In this document: piece by piece, positions 25,983 through 34,339 of the stretch
How positions within the stretch are numbered: the first letter of the stretch is position 1
Layout of the letters: every line of letters starts with the position of its first letter
Assembly: GCF_001281315.1 (NCBI RefSeq)
Contig: NZ_CP012479.1
Location: 2,666,001 to 2,730,000, forward strand
DNA from: Arthrobacter sp. ERGS1:01
GTDB lineage: Bacteria; Actinomycetota; Actinomycetes; Actinomycetales; Micrococcaceae
Length of the DNA stretch: 64,000 nucleotides
Reading direction: 5' to 3'
The notes under the pieces: model-generated
Seen by the model: the letters and a program-made list of their open reading frames with translations, nothing else
Told to the model about the DNA's origin: nothing
The model's database searches: none
Position numbers and translations under genes: made by a program

Positions 25983-27395
25983 ATGAGTTCTGCCATTCTT
26001 GAAAAAGCCCCCGTCGCCGCCGAACCCCTGCTGCCCGTGGTGGGCAGCGAGCTGGCCGCGCCGTTGATTCACGGCGGGCACGTCCGGTACGCCAACCTTG
26101 ACTATGCCGCCTCGGCGCCGGCCGTGGAGGACGTTGCCGCCCATCTCTCCGAGGTGCTCCCGTATTACGCCAGCGTCCACCGCGGCGCGGGCTTCGCCTC
26201 CCAGGTCAGCACCTCCGTCTACGAAAACGCCCGGCACATCGTGGCCGGTTTTGTGGGCGCCCGGGCCGATGACACCGTCATCTTCACCCGCAACACCACC
26301 GATTCGCTGAACCTGCTGGCCGGCTGCGTGCAGTCGCTGCTTGCCGGCAACGGCTTCACGGAAGGCGTCTCCAACGCCCACGGCGAGGTCCTGTACCTGG
26401 ACATCGAACACCACGCCAACCTGCTGCCATGGCAGGGCCTGCCGCACCGCTCGGTGGTGGCCGGGCAGAGCCTTGCCTCGACGCTGTCCCGTGTGGAGAC
26501 ACAACTGCGGGCCGGAAACGTGGTGCTGCTGGCCGTGACCGGCGCATCCAATGTGACGGGTGAGGTTCTCCCCGTTGCCGAGCTTGCCGCCCTGGCCCAT
26601 CAGTACGGCGCCCGCATCGTGGTCGACGCCGCCCAACTCGCCCCGCACCGGCGCATCGACATGGCCCGCGACGGGATCGACTTCCTGGCGTTCTCCGGCC
26701 ACAAGCTCTACGCCCCGTTCGGCTCCGGCGTGCTGGTGGGCCGGCCCGACTGGCTCGACGCCGGCACCCCGCACCTGGCCGGCGGCGGCGCCGTGAAGGA
26801 CGTCCGGCTGGAATCCGTGCGCTGGACCGAGGGCCCGGCCCGCCACGAGGCCGGCTCCCCCAACGTCCTGGGTGCCGCCACCCTGGCCCGGGCCGCCCAG
26901 GTGCTGGCCGGGCTCGACGCCGACGAATGGCACGCCCACGAACAGCAGTTGCGCTCCCACCTGGTGGCGGGACTGTCCGAGACCGACGGCGTCACGGTGC
27001 ATCACCTGTTCAGCGACGCCGACACCTACCCTAACGCCGGCAGCATCGGCGTCGTGAACTTCTCGGTGGAGGGCTACGACGCCGGACTCGTGGCAGCCTA
27101 TTTGTCGGCCGAACACGGCGTGGGCGTGCGGGACGGCAAGTTCTGCGCCCACCCCCTGCTGCGCCGCCTGGGCCTGCCGTCGGGCTCCTTGCGGGCCAGC
27201 TTTGGCGTGGGTTCCCGGCTCGAGGACGCGGACAGGCTGATCGCCGGGATCCGGACGCTCCTGGCGGACGGCCTGGGCTGGGACTACGTGGTGGACGCCG
27301 GCCGCTGGGTGCCCGCCAACGATTCGCGCAGCTACCCGGCCTGGGCGCCCAACACCCCCGGCACGGCGGGCGCCGCCCCCTGCACCACCGACTGA
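25983..27395 (+). CDS. Class V aminotransferase-fold PLP enzyme, cysteine desulfurase-like
   Basis: This 470-residue protein has the cysteine desulfurase/SufS fold: YANLDYAASAPAVEDV at the start, FTRNTTDSLNLLAG, HHANLLPWQ with the His over the cofactor, VVDAAQLAPHRRID (PLP-binding Asp) and FLAFSGHKLYAPFGSGVLVG with the Schiff-base Lys. The catalytic Cys region near the C-terminus reads GVGVRDGKFCAHPLLRRLG, and the Cys in that loop could be the persulfide-forming residue. ATG 25983 follows AAGGAAG. The SAM-IV riboswitch upstream ties it to sulfur or methionine metabolism. The exact reaction is unknown; it could be a desulfurase or a lyase. Confidence 0.85.
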   Translation: MSSAILEKAPVAAEPLLPVVGSELAAPLIHGGHVRYANLDYAASAPAVEDVAAHLSEVLPYYASVHRGAGFASQVSTSVYENARHIVAGFVGARADDTVIFTRNTTDSLNLLAGCVQSLLAGNGFTEGVSNAHGEVLYLDIEHHANLLPWQGLPHRSVVAGQSLASTLSRVETQLRAGNVVLLAVTGASNVTGEVLPVAELAALAHQYGARIVVDAAQLAPHRRIDMARDGIDFLAFSGHKLYAPFGSGVLVGRPDWLDAGTPHLAGGGAVKDVRLESVRWTEGPARHEAGSPNVLGAATLARAAQVLAGLDADEWHAHEQQLRSHLVAGLSETDGVTVHHLFSDADTYPNAGSIGVVNFSVEGYDAGLVAAYLSAEHGVGVRDGKFCAHPLLRRLGLPSGSLRASFGVGSRLEDADRLIAGIRTLLADGLGWDYVVDAGRWVPANDSRSYPAWAPNTPGTAGAAPCTTD

Positions 27396-27400
27396 CCGCC

Positions 27401-27436
27401 AGACCGTTGAGGGGGGGCATCTCCCCTCAACGGTCT
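27401..27436 (+). terminator. Hairpin terminator of the aminotransferase gene
   Basis: A perfect 14-bp stem AGACCGTTGAGGGG and its complement with an 8-base loop lies five bases after the stop. Confidence 0.75.
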
Positions 27437-27496
27437 GCACCCGGCCACCCGGGATAAAGTTGGAGCTGCGAAACGGCACAACCAACGGTACGGAGC

Positions 27497-28264
27497 ATGA
27501 TGGCAGGCGCGGGCGGACCGGTCTTTGACGGGGCACGACGGATTGAAATGGCTGACGCCTTCTTGGAAGGCGGCGAACACTACGAACAGGTGCGTCCGGG
27601 CTACCCGCAGGAGTCCCTCGACTGGCTCGCAAACAGCGCCGGGGCCATCCGGGACGCCGTGGATGTGGGTGCGGGAACCGGCAAGTACACGCAACTGTTG
27701 GCGGCACGCGGATGGAACGTGGCCGCCGTCGACCCGTCGGCGGACATGCTGGCACAGTTGCGCCGGAAACTTCCCGGGGTGACAGCACTGACCGGCACGG
27801 CCGAGCACCTCGGCCTGCCGGATTCCTCCGTGGACCTGGCCGTGGTGGCGCAGGCCTGGCACTGGTGCGAGCCCCTGGCCGCCAGTACGGAATTGGCCCG
27901 GGTGCTCCGCCCCGGCGGCATGGTCGGCTTGGTGTGGAACCAACTCGACGTCAGTGTCCCCTGGGTGCACAGGCTGGCCCGGATCATGCACGCCGGCGAC
28001 GTGCACAAACCCGATTTCCGCCCGCATGTCGGGCCGGAATTGCAGGGACTTGAAGTCCACGAAACCACCTGGCAGCAACTACTCACCCCGGCCGATCTCA
28101 TGGAGCTGGTGAAGTCCCGGAGCTATTACCTGAAGGCCAACGAGACGATCCGCGCCAAGGTGCTGGAGAATCTTCGCTGGTACCTCCACGACCATCTGGG
28201 CCATGCGTCCGGCGCCGAGATTGAGCTGCCGTACACGACGCAGACGTGGCGGGCCCACACGTAG
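27497..28264 (+). CDS. Class I SAM-dependent methyltransferase
   Basis: The 255-residue protein has AVDVGAGTGKYTQLL (motif I), VAAVDPSADML (motif II), DLAVVAQAWHWCEPLAASTELARVLRPGGMVGLVWNQ (motifs IV-V of the methyltransferase-11 type). Two ATGs (27497 and 27500) follow GGAG; the second has better spacing. It belongs to the group of small-molecule methyltransferases whose substrates are usually unknown. It stands alone after a terminator; the SAM-IV riboswitch upstream controls the previous gene and not obviously this one. Confidence 0.88.
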   Translation: MMAGAGGPVFDGARRIEMADAFLEGGEHYEQVRPGYPQESLDWLANSAGAIRDAVDVGAGTGKYTQLLAARGWNVAAVDPSADMLAQLRRKLPGVTALTGTAEHLGLPDSSVDLAVVAQAWHWCEPLAASTELARVLRPGGMVGLVWNQLDVSVPWVHRLARIMHAGDVHKPDFRPHVGPELQGLEVHETTWQQLLTPADLMELVKSRSYYLKANETIRAKVLENLRWYLHDHLGHASGAEIELPYTTQTWRAHT

Positions 28265-28296
28265 CACTCGACAAACACGGGCCGGTCATTCTAATA

Positions 28297-28312
28297 TTTC
28301 GGTATACCTAAA
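28297..28312 (+). promoter_or_regulatory. Predicted MntR (DtxR-family) operator upstream of mntH
   Basis: TTTCGGTATACCTAAA is a 16-bp palindrome with one mismatched pair in an AT-rich stretch 33 bp before the mntH start. An mntR-like gene follows mntH, so manganese-dependent repression is likely. Confidence 0.65.
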
Positions 28313-28344
28313 AATATTCTTTAGGCCGATCGAAGGAATGCATC

Positions 28345-29601
28345 TTGCTAGATACCGCCAAGACCCGGGGGCGCGCGCCCTCGCGCGCCAAGGGCGGGCT
28401 CTTCTTCCTGCTGGGTCCGGCGTTCGTTGCCGCAATCGCTTACGTGGACCCGGGCAATGTGGCCGCCAACCTCACCTCCGGAGCCAGCTACGGCTACCTT
28501 TTGGTCTGGGTCTTGGTGGCGGCGAACCTGATGGCCATGCTGGTGCAGTACCAGTCAGCCAAGCTCGGCGTCGTGACGGGAAAGTCGCTTCCGGAACTGC
28601 TGGGCGAACGCTTCAGCACACCAGCCCGCAGGCTGTATTGGGTCCAGGCGGAAATTGTCGCCATGGCAACGGACCTTGCCGAGGTGGTGGGCGGCGCGAT
28701 CGCCCTCAACCTGCTCTTCCACGTGCCGCTGCCCGTGGGCGGGCTGATCGTGGGCGTCGCCTCCATGGCCCTGCTGACGGTGCAAAACCGGCGCGGCCAA
28801 CGGCATTTTGAATCGCTCATCATTGTCCTCCTTGTCATCATCACGGTGGGGTTCCTGGCCGGCCTGGTGCTCAGCCCGCCAAGTCCGGCCGGGATCCTCT
28901 CCGGCCTGGTGCCCCGTTTCGAGGGATCGGACAGCATCCTGCTGGCTGCCGGCATGCTCGGGGCAACCGTCATGCCGCACGCCATCTACCTGCACTCCCA
29001 GCTGTCCAGGGACCGCCACACGGACGCCCGCAGCACTCCGCAGTCCCTGGCGCGCATTATCAAGGCCACCCGGTGGGACGTCGTCGTCGCCCTTCTCCTG
29101 GCCGGCGCCGTCAACATCGGCATGCTGCTGCTGGCGGCCTCGACCCTGGGCGGGGTCGCCGGCACCGATTCAATCGAGGGCGCCCATGCGGCCATCGTCA
29201 ACAGCCTTGGCCCGGTGATCGGGGTCGTCTTCGCCGTGGGCCTGCTGGCCTCGGGGCTGGCCTCCACCTCGGTGGGCGCGTATGCGGGCGCCTCCATCAT
29301 GAACGGCCTGCTCAAGGTCCGCTTTCCGCTGCTGGCCCGGCGCATGGTGAGCCTGATCCCCGCCCTGATCCTGCTCGGTGCCGGGGTGGACCCCACCTGG
29401 GCGCTCATTGCCAGCCAGATCGTGCTCAGCTTCGGCATCCCGTTCGCCCTGATTCCGCTGCTGCGGCTCACCGCCAGCAAATCCCTCATGGGCGTGCACC
29501 GCGACGGCGTGGCGCTGCGGCTGGCCGCACTGGTCAGCGTGGCGCTCATTGTGGCGCTCAACGCCGTGCTGCTGTGGTTGACGTTCTCCGGACGGGCGTA
29601 A
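28345..29601 (+). CDS. mntH: Nramp-family divalent metal (Mn2+/Fe2+) transporter
   Basis: This 418-residue protein has about 11 transmembrane helices. The metal-site motif in helix 1 is AYVDPGNVAANL (near residue 35) and that in helix 6 is GATVMPHAIYLHS (near 213), with the Asp, Asn and Met typical of Nramp proteins. The consensus transport signature follows helix 8. TTG 28345 has AAGGAA seven bases upstream. It imports Mn2+ with protons across the cytoplasmic membrane. The adjacent mntR gene and the palindrome upstream indicate manganese-responsive control. Confidence 0.94.
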   Translation: MLDTAKTRGRAPSRAKGGLFFLLGPAFVAAIAYVDPGNVAANLTSGASYGYLLVWVLVAANLMAMLVQYQSAKLGVVTGKSLPELLGERFSTPARRLYWVQAEIVAMATDLAEVVGGAIALNLLFHVPLPVGGLIVGVASMALLTVQNRRGQRHFESLIIVLLVIITVGFLAGLVLSPPSPAGILSGLVPRFEGSDSILLAAGMLGATVMPHAIYLHSQLSRDRHTDARSTPQSLARIIKATRWDVVVALLLAGAVNIGMLLLAASTLGGVAGTDSIEGAHAAIVNSLGPVIGVVFAVGLLASGLASTSVGAYAGASIMNGLLKVRFPLLARRMVSLIPALILLGAGVDPTWALIASQIVLSFGIPFALIPLLRLTASKSLMGVHRDGVALRLAALVSVALIVALNAVLLWLTFSGRA

Positions 29602-29618
29602 CCGGTAGGCTGGAGGGT

Positions 29619-30404
29619 GTGAAACAACCCCCCACGTCCTCCAGCATCGAAGACTACGTCAAGGTCATCTACGCCTTCACGGAGTGGCAGGACAAACCCA
29701 TCACCTCAACGCAGCTGGCCGTGCGCTTGGGGGTGGCGAACTCCTCCGTCTCGGAGATGGTCCGCAAGCTCAAGGACCAGGGCCTGGTGGACCACCAGCC
29801 CTACAGCCCCATCCACCTCACGGACACCGGGCTCCGGCTGGCACTGGCCATGGTGCGCCGGCACCGGCTGCTGGAGACGTACCTGGTGCGCGAGCTCGGC
29901 TACACGTGGGATGAGGTCCATGACGAGGCCGAACAATTGGAGCACGCGGTCTCGGAGACCTTTATCGAACGGATGAGCGCCAAGCTGGGCCACCCCACGC
30001 GGGATCCGCACGGCGATCCCATTCCCGACGTCGACGGCCGGGTCATCATGCCGCCCTCACACCGCCTCGACGAACTTGATCCGGGCCACCGCGGCCGGGT
30101 CAGCCGCATCAGCGACCACGACCCCGAGCTCCTGCGCTACTTTGAACAGCACGGGATCGGCGTGGACACGGAACTTCAGGTGGTGGGCCGGCGCCCCTTT
30201 GGCGGCACCTTGGAGGTGCTCAAGTTCCCATCCGCCGGCAGCCCCGGGGGCGGGGACGACGCCGTCCGGCTGGATTTGGGCGACGAGGCTGCGGCCTCGC
30301 TGTGGCTGGCCACGGAGGGCTCCCATCCGGGCTGCACCGTCGGTGAGCTCACGGGCGGTTCCCTCATGAACACCCACGCCGAACCCCGCCAGGCAACCTC
30401 TTAG
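29619..30404 (+). CDS. mntR: DtxR/MntR-family metal-dependent transcriptional repressor
   Basis: The 261-residue protein has an N-terminal winged helix (YVKVIYAFTEWQDKPITSTQLAVRLGVANSSVSEMVRKLKDQGLVDH), a metal-binding/dimerisation domain (RRHRLLETYLVRELGYTWDEVHDEAEQLEHAVSETFIERM) and a C-terminal FeoA/SH3-like part. His and Glu ligands of the primary metal site are visible in RRHRLLE and EAEQLEH. The GTG start at 29619 is 17 bp after the mntH stop. Together with mntH it forms a manganese uptake operon that probably represses itself when Mn2+ is plentiful. Confidence 0.9.
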   Translation: MKQPPTSSSIEDYVKVIYAFTEWQDKPITSTQLAVRLGVANSSVSEMVRKLKDQGLVDHQPYSPIHLTDTGLRLALAMVRRHRLLETYLVRELGYTWDEVHDEAEQLEHAVSETFIERMSAKLGHPTRDPHGDPIPDVDGRVIMPPSHRLDELDPGHRGRVSRISDHDPELLRYFEQHGIGVDTELQVVGRRPFGGTLEVLKFPSAGSPGGGDDAVRLDLGDEAAASLWLATEGSHPGCTVGELTGGSLMNTHAEPRQATS

Positions 30405-30787
30405 CGGGCGCGCAGCAGCCATTCGGCGGCGAAATACGCCACCGCCACCACCAGCATGAGCGCGCCCAGCACCACGGCGCCGACGGCAATCAATGCCGCA
30501 CCTGCCAGCAGGAACAGGATCAGGGAGGCCCACATGACGGCCGCGGCCGGCAGCCTGCGCGCGCTGCGCGGGGCCATGAAGATCCCCCACAGCACCACGA
30601 CCAGGGCCGGCACGCCGATGCCCAGGACCAGGTTCCAGGGGCTGCCCTGCCTGAATCCCCAGAAGAGGAAGGCGGCCACCATGGCCACCTCCAGGGCAAA
30701 GCCCACGGCCGGAACAATGATTGATGCAGTTGCCAGGTTCAGGCCCAGGCCTTGAACTTTGGTTCCTTGCGCGCTGCGACGTCCCAC
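30401..30787 (-). CDS. YrdB-family (DUF2568) small membrane protein
   Basis: The 128-residue protein has about four transmembrane helices; LNLATASIIVPAVGFALEVAMVAAFLFWGFRQG and VLWGIFMAPRSARRLP match the YrdB family. GTG 30787 has AGGGAG five bases upstream. It lies ten bases after the acyl-CoA synthetase gene and probably shares its transcript. Its last bases overlap the convergent mntR gene by four. The function of the family is unknown. Confidence 0.82.
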   Translation of the reverse strand: MGRRSAQGTKVQGLGLNLATASIIVPAVGFALEVAMVAAFLFWGFRQGSPWNLVLGIGVPALVVVLWGIFMAPRSARRLPAAAVMWASLILFLLAGAALIAVGAVVLGALMLVVAVAYFAAEWLLRAR

Positions 30788-30797
30788 GTGCTCCCTG

Positions 30798-32465
30798 TCA
30801 GTCGTTCTCGGTCATGGCGGCACGTTGGCGGCGCAGCACATAGCGCTGCACCTTGCCGCTGGGGGTTTTGGGCAGTTCGGCCACGAAGTGCACCCGGCGG
30901 GGGTACGCATGGGCCGCAAATTTCGTTTTGACCAGCTGTTGGAGCTCGGCCACCAGTTCGGCACCGGGTTCCACCGATTCATTGAGCACCACGAACGCTT
31001 CGAGCACCTCACCCCGGAGCTCGTCGGGAGTGCCGATGACCGCGGTCTCAGCCACGGCGGGGTGTGCGGCCAGGACGGATTCGACGTCGAACGGGCCAAT
31101 GCGGTAACCGGCCATGATGATGACGTCGTCGTCACGGGAGGAGAAGTACAGGAAACCGTCGGCGTCCCGCCGCCCGGCATCGCCGGTGAGGTACCAGGCA
31201 CCGTCGCCGGCAAAGCGTCCGGCTGTCTTTTCCGGCGCATCCGCATAGCCGGTGAACCAGAAGAAGGGGCTGTTGGCGACGTCGACGGCGATCCGGCCGG
31301 GTTCGTCGTCGGCGGCGGGCACATCGGCGTCGTTGGAGAGCACGTCCACCCGCCACCCGGGCAGCGATGTTCCCATGGAGCCGGGGCGCAGCGGGGCCAG
31401 CAGCTCGTCGTGCCAGGCGTTCCCGGCCACCATTCCGAGCTCGGTTTGGCCGTAGTGTTCCCGCACCGTTTGGGCCAGGGCGTCGCGGCTCCACGCGATG
31501 ACGTCCGGGGTCAGGGGTTCGCCGGCGCTCGAGGCCCGGCGCAGCGCATGGCCGCTTCCGGTTGCGGAGCCCGCCCGCAACGCCCGGTAGACGGTGGGGG
31601 CGGCGGCGAAGTTTGTCACGGCGAATTTCTGCAGGACCGCCCAGCTCAGCTCTGGGCTGAAGCCCGCCGAAAGCAGCAACGTCCGGGTTCCGGTGGCCAG
31701 CGGCGCCAGCAGCGCGAAATACAGTCCGTAGGCCCAGCCGGGATCGGCCGCATTCCACAGCACGTCCCCGGCCCGGACATCCAGCCCGAACTCCTGGTAG
31801 CCCACAAAGGAGGCCACACTGCGCAGCGGGACCGGCACCCCCTTGGGCGAGCCGGTGGTTCCGGAGGTGAACAGCCGGACGATTTCCCCGTCGCCGCCCA
31901 CGGCGACCGGGCCGGCGTCGGACTCGGCGGGGACGTCCTGCGGGGTTGTGGCGAACGCGCCCGTCCCGGCCACCATTTCGGCGAAGGAGGCGTCAAAGCC
32001 AAAGGCTTCGCCCCGTGCCACGACCACCAGCGGCGAGGCATCGTTGGGGACGCCCCCGGGCGGCACCAGTTTGGGGCGTTGGGCGGCGTCGCACACCACC
32101 AGCCGTGCCCCGCCGGCCTGCATCCTGAACGCGATGGCGTCATGGCCAAAGGCGGTAAACAAGGGCACGTCCACGGCGCCAAGGCGCCAGATGCCCAACA
32201 GGGCGACGACGAGTTCGGCGGACTTGCCCATCAGGGTCGCCACGTGGTCGCCGCGGCGCACCCCCATGGTCCTTAACGCAGCAGCGAACCGCACGGATTT
32301 CTCGTGCAGTTCGCCGTACGTGACATCAACAAAATCCAGGGTGTCCGCGATCACCGTCAGGGCAACGTCGTCGGCCGGGTGCCTGTCGCAGAGCAGCTCT
32401 GCGGCATTGGCACCGGGCGCGGCAAAGGTGCCCAGCAGTTCAGCTACACGATCCTGCGCTGACAA
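30798..32465 (-). CDS. AMP-binding acyl-CoA synthetase (medium-chain type)
   Basis: The 555-residue adenylate-forming enzyme has LFTSGTTGSPKGVP (P-loop, near 198), YGQTELG, WYLTGDAGRRDADGFLYFSSRDDDVIIMAGYRIGPFDVE (A8 hinge) and the catalytic Lys in PKTPSGKVQR (near 538). It forms an acyl-CoA from a carboxylic acid, ATP and CoA. TTG 32465 is the start, with a weak site (GGGAG) nine bases upstream. The AMP-binding domain resembles acetyl-CoA synthetase-like medium-chain enzymes, but the chain length preferred cannot be told from sequence alone. Confidence 0.9.
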   Translation of the reverse strand: MSAQDRVAELLGTFAAPGANAAELLCDRHPADDVALTVIADTLDFVDVTYGELHEKSVRFAAALRTMGVRRGDHVATLMGKSAELVVALLGIWRLGAVDVPLFTAFGHDAIAFRMQAGGARLVVCDAAQRPKLVPPGGVPNDASPLVVVARGEAFGFDASFAEMVAGTGAFATTPQDVPAESDAGPVAVGGDGEIVRLFTSGTTGSPKGVPVPLRSVASFVGYQEFGLDVRAGDVLWNAADPGWAYGLYFALLAPLATGTRTLLLSAGFSPELSWAVLQKFAVTNFAAAPTVYRALRAGSATGSGHALRRASSAGEPLTPDVIAWSRDALAQTVREHYGQTELGMVAGNAWHDELLAPLRPGSMGTSLPGWRVDVLSNDADVPAADDEPGRIAVDVANSPFFWFTGYADAPEKTAGRFAGDGAWYLTGDAGRRDADGFLYFSSRDDDVIIMAGYRIGPFDVESVLAAHPAVAETAVIGTPDELRGEVLEAFVVLNESVEPGAELVAELQQLVKTKFAAHAYPRRVHFVAELPKTPSGKVQRYVLRRQRAAMTEND

Positions 32466-32501
32466 TACTCTTCACTCCCTTTGCGGTGCATGCCCGGGAC
32501 G

Positions 32502-32527
32502 AAGCCGGGGGTTTTCCCTTCCGGCTT
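32502..32527 (-). terminator. Hairpin after the DUF4193 gene
   Basis: AAGCCGG/CCGGCTT with an inner GGG/CCC and a four-T loop. It lies between the DUF4193 stop and the acyl-CoA synthetase start on the minus strand. Confidence 0.5.
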
Positions 32528-32586
32528 TCATGGTACGGCCGTCATGCTCAAAAGGCCGCAGCAAATGGGCATGCGTCAGAGGTGTT

Positions 32587-32886
32587 TTAGCCTTCGCAGT
32601 CCTTGCAGTACAGCAGACCGTTCTTTTCGCGGGCCACCTGGCTGCGGTGGCGGACGAGGAAGCAGGAGGCACAGGTGAATTCGTCGTCCTGGGCCGGGAT
32701 GACCTGGACAACGAGTTCTTCGTTGGAGAGGTCAGCGCCGGGCAGGTCCATGCCTTCGGCCGTGTCGGAATCCTCCACGTCAATGTGTGCCGTTTGGGCA
32801 CCGCCGCGCTGCACCTGGAGAGCCTGCAGCGACTCTGTCTCGTGGTCTTCGTCCTTGTTGCGTGGTGCGTCGTAATCCGTTGCCAT
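32587..32886 (-). CDS. DUF4193 zinc-ribbon-like protein
   Basis: The 99-residue protein is acidic in its first two-thirds (ESLQALQVQRGGAQTAHIDVEDSDTAEG) and ends in two CxxC pairs (FTCASCFLVRHRSQVAREKNGLLYCKDCEG) that probably bind zinc. The family is found in Actinobacteria and is often highly expressed. No enzyme activity is suggested. It lies upstream of the acyl-CoA synthetase gene. Confidence 0.9.
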   Translation of the reverse strand: MATDYDAPRNKDEDHETESLQALQVQRGGAQTAHIDVEDSDTAEGMDLPGADLSNEELVVQVIPAQDDEFTCASCFLVRHRSQVAREKNGLLYCKDCEG

Positions 32887-33199
32887 GCGGTTTTCAAACT
32901 CCTGAGGTGCTGGTGATTTCGGCGGGGTATTTCAGCGCCCCATCCTAGCCCCTCAAAGCAGGATTTGCGCCCTTAATTCCCTCTTGTTTTCCCACAGCAT
33001 AGGGTACGCCAAAGCTTTTTTCGTACGAATGCGCCAAAAGACCTTTGTTTTCGCCCATTTATCACGTTTTACTGTGTCAAGTCTCACGTGCTCCGGGAGC
33101 CGTTTTGGCCCCGTGCGGGCACGGAAACGGGCGACGCCGGAACAGCCGCGGTGCCGGCTATTCGCGGCGTTCAGTGGTACGCCCTATCCTTGATAGAAC
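32887..33199. other. Divergent intergenic region between DUF4193 and the 33.2-kb unit
   Basis: This 313-bp gap is AT-richer than its surroundings near 32970-33080 and holds a perfect 10-bp palindrome TTCGTACGAA (about 33020-33029). TATCCT at 33185-33190 lies about ten bases before the ATG at 33200, so that gene could be transcribed as a leaderless mRNA. No other feature was recognised. Confidence 0.5.
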
Positions 33200-33592
33200 A
33201 TGGCAAACAACTCTTCCTCACAACCTTCGCTCAACCGCCGGCAAATTGCCCAGGCGTTGAACATTCCGCCCGAGATGGCCGCGCGGAACGGAATACCGTC
33301 GCGCATGAAAGCTGCCGACGTCGCCGAACTTGATGCGAATCCGCCGGCCTGGCTGGCCCAGTCACGGGCCAATTCCACGGGCAAACGACCCGTCTGGGTG
33401 GAGTTGCGCTGCTACCTGTGCGATTTTCACGAAGTTGCCCGGCCCAAGAAGTGGTGGCCGGAGTTTTCTTTCGTCATTTGCGACTTCCATCGCAATGACG
33501 AGCTGCCGTGGCCGGCGGACGGCTGGCGGCGCAGCGAATTTGACGGCGTGGGGAGCCGGTTCCGTGGAATCGTCGACACCCAGGACTCCTAA
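33200..33592 (+). CDS. Hypothetical protein with a Cys-rich core
   Basis: The 130-residue protein begins with a helix-turn-helix-like LNRRQIAQALNIPPEMAARNGIPSRMKAADVAELDANPPAWLAQSR, which recalls small DUF5997-type proteins, then CYLCDFHEVARPKKWWPEFSFVICDFHRNDELPWPADGW. The C-x2-C plus CDFH pattern might bind a metal. No ribosome site precedes the ATG, but a -10-like TATCCT sits directly upstream, which suggests a leaderless mRNA. It is 12 bp from the next gene, so the two are probably co-transcribed. I do not recognise a function. Confidence 0.65.
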   Translation: MANNSSSQPSLNRRQIAQALNIPPEMAARNGIPSRMKAADVAELDANPPAWLAQSRANSTGKRPVWVELRCYLCDFHEVARPKKWWPEFSFVICDFHRNDELPWPADGWRRSEFDGVGSRFRGIVDTQDS

Positions 33593-33604
33593 GCGCCCTT
33601 CGCC

Positions 33605-34339
33605 GTGAGTGTCCCCGCCAAACTCTTCCAGCACTGGCTCGACGGCGTGGCCGGAACCACCAGCCACGCCGCGGTGTGCCGTGCCGCCGGGATCAAACGC
33701 TCCACCCTGGCCCAGCAGCTGGTCCGCGGCCGGGTGTCCATGGCGACCGTTGCCGCCGTCGGACGCTCCCTGCAACTGCCGGTGCTTGAGTCGATCGCAG
33801 CGTTTCCCGAGTACGCCGATCTTGCCACCGGGGTCAAGGCCCCGTCGGCGGCGGAACTGTTGAGCCAGATCTCCGACATGGACCTGCTGGCCGAAATCCT
33901 CAGCCGCAGTGCCGCTGCCGACGCCGGCACCGCGCCGGAGCCAGTTGCCCTCTCCGCCATCCCGCATCGGGCATCCGTCCGGTCCTGGCTGGACGCGATT
34001 GATCCGGGCGATCTTCGCCAGCGGGTGGCCCGGGAGGCCGGCATCGCCCCGCAAAACCTTTCGGCCCAGATCTCCGCCAACCGGCTCAGCCCCGAACTGG
34101 CCATCACCTGTTCGAGAATTGCCGGCGCGGGGCTGGGCAACGGGCTGGTGGCCACGGGCTTCCTGTCCCCCGTCGAGGCGGGCTGGACCGCGGGCGCAAG
34201 GGAAGGGATGTTGCGGCAAACGCCCAACAGCACCCTGCTTTCGCTGGCCGCCGAACGCCTGGATGCCCTTGGCAAGACAATGCGCCGCATGGAACAAGAC
34301 ACCGCAGCGGCCCAATCAGTGTGGGAGAACCTCGGATGA
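33605..34339 (+). CDS. Hypothetical protein with duplicated HTH-like domain
   Basis: This 244-residue protein contains two similar helical segments: residues 20-55 (AAVCRAAGIKRSTLAQQLVRGRVSMATVAAVGRSL) and about residues 135-180 (RQRVAREAGIAPQNLSAQISANRLSPELAITCSRIAGAG). Both look like XRE-type helix-turn-helix units, joined by a helical region. The start is GTG 33605; no clear ribosome site is seen, so translation may be coupled to the upstream gene. Its stop overlaps the next start by ATGA. It looks like a DNA-binding regulator made by domain duplication; the partner membrane protein suggests sensing at the membrane. Function unknown. Confidence 0.65.
   Translation: MSVPAKLFQHWLDGVAGTTSHAAVCRAAGIKRSTLAQQLVRGRVSMATVAAVGRSLQLPVLESIAAFPEYADLATGVKAPSAAELLSQISDMDLLAEILSRSAAADAGTAPEPVALSAIPHRASVRSWLDAIDPGDLRQRVAREAGIAPQNLSAQISANRLSPELAITCSRIAGAGLGNGLVATGFLSPVEAGWTAGAREGMLRQTPNSTLLSLAAERLDALGKTMRRMEQDTAAAQSVWENLG

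Noticed and set aside
30759..32276. A 505-residue plus-strand frame opposite the acyl-CoA synthetase
   Set aside because: Shadow frame; no motif and the synthetase motifs are complete on the minus strand.
32887..33199. A LexA (SOS) box at TTCGTACGAA
   Set aside because: It does not match the actinobacterial TCGAAC-N4-GTTCGA type; kept only as an unassigned palindrome.
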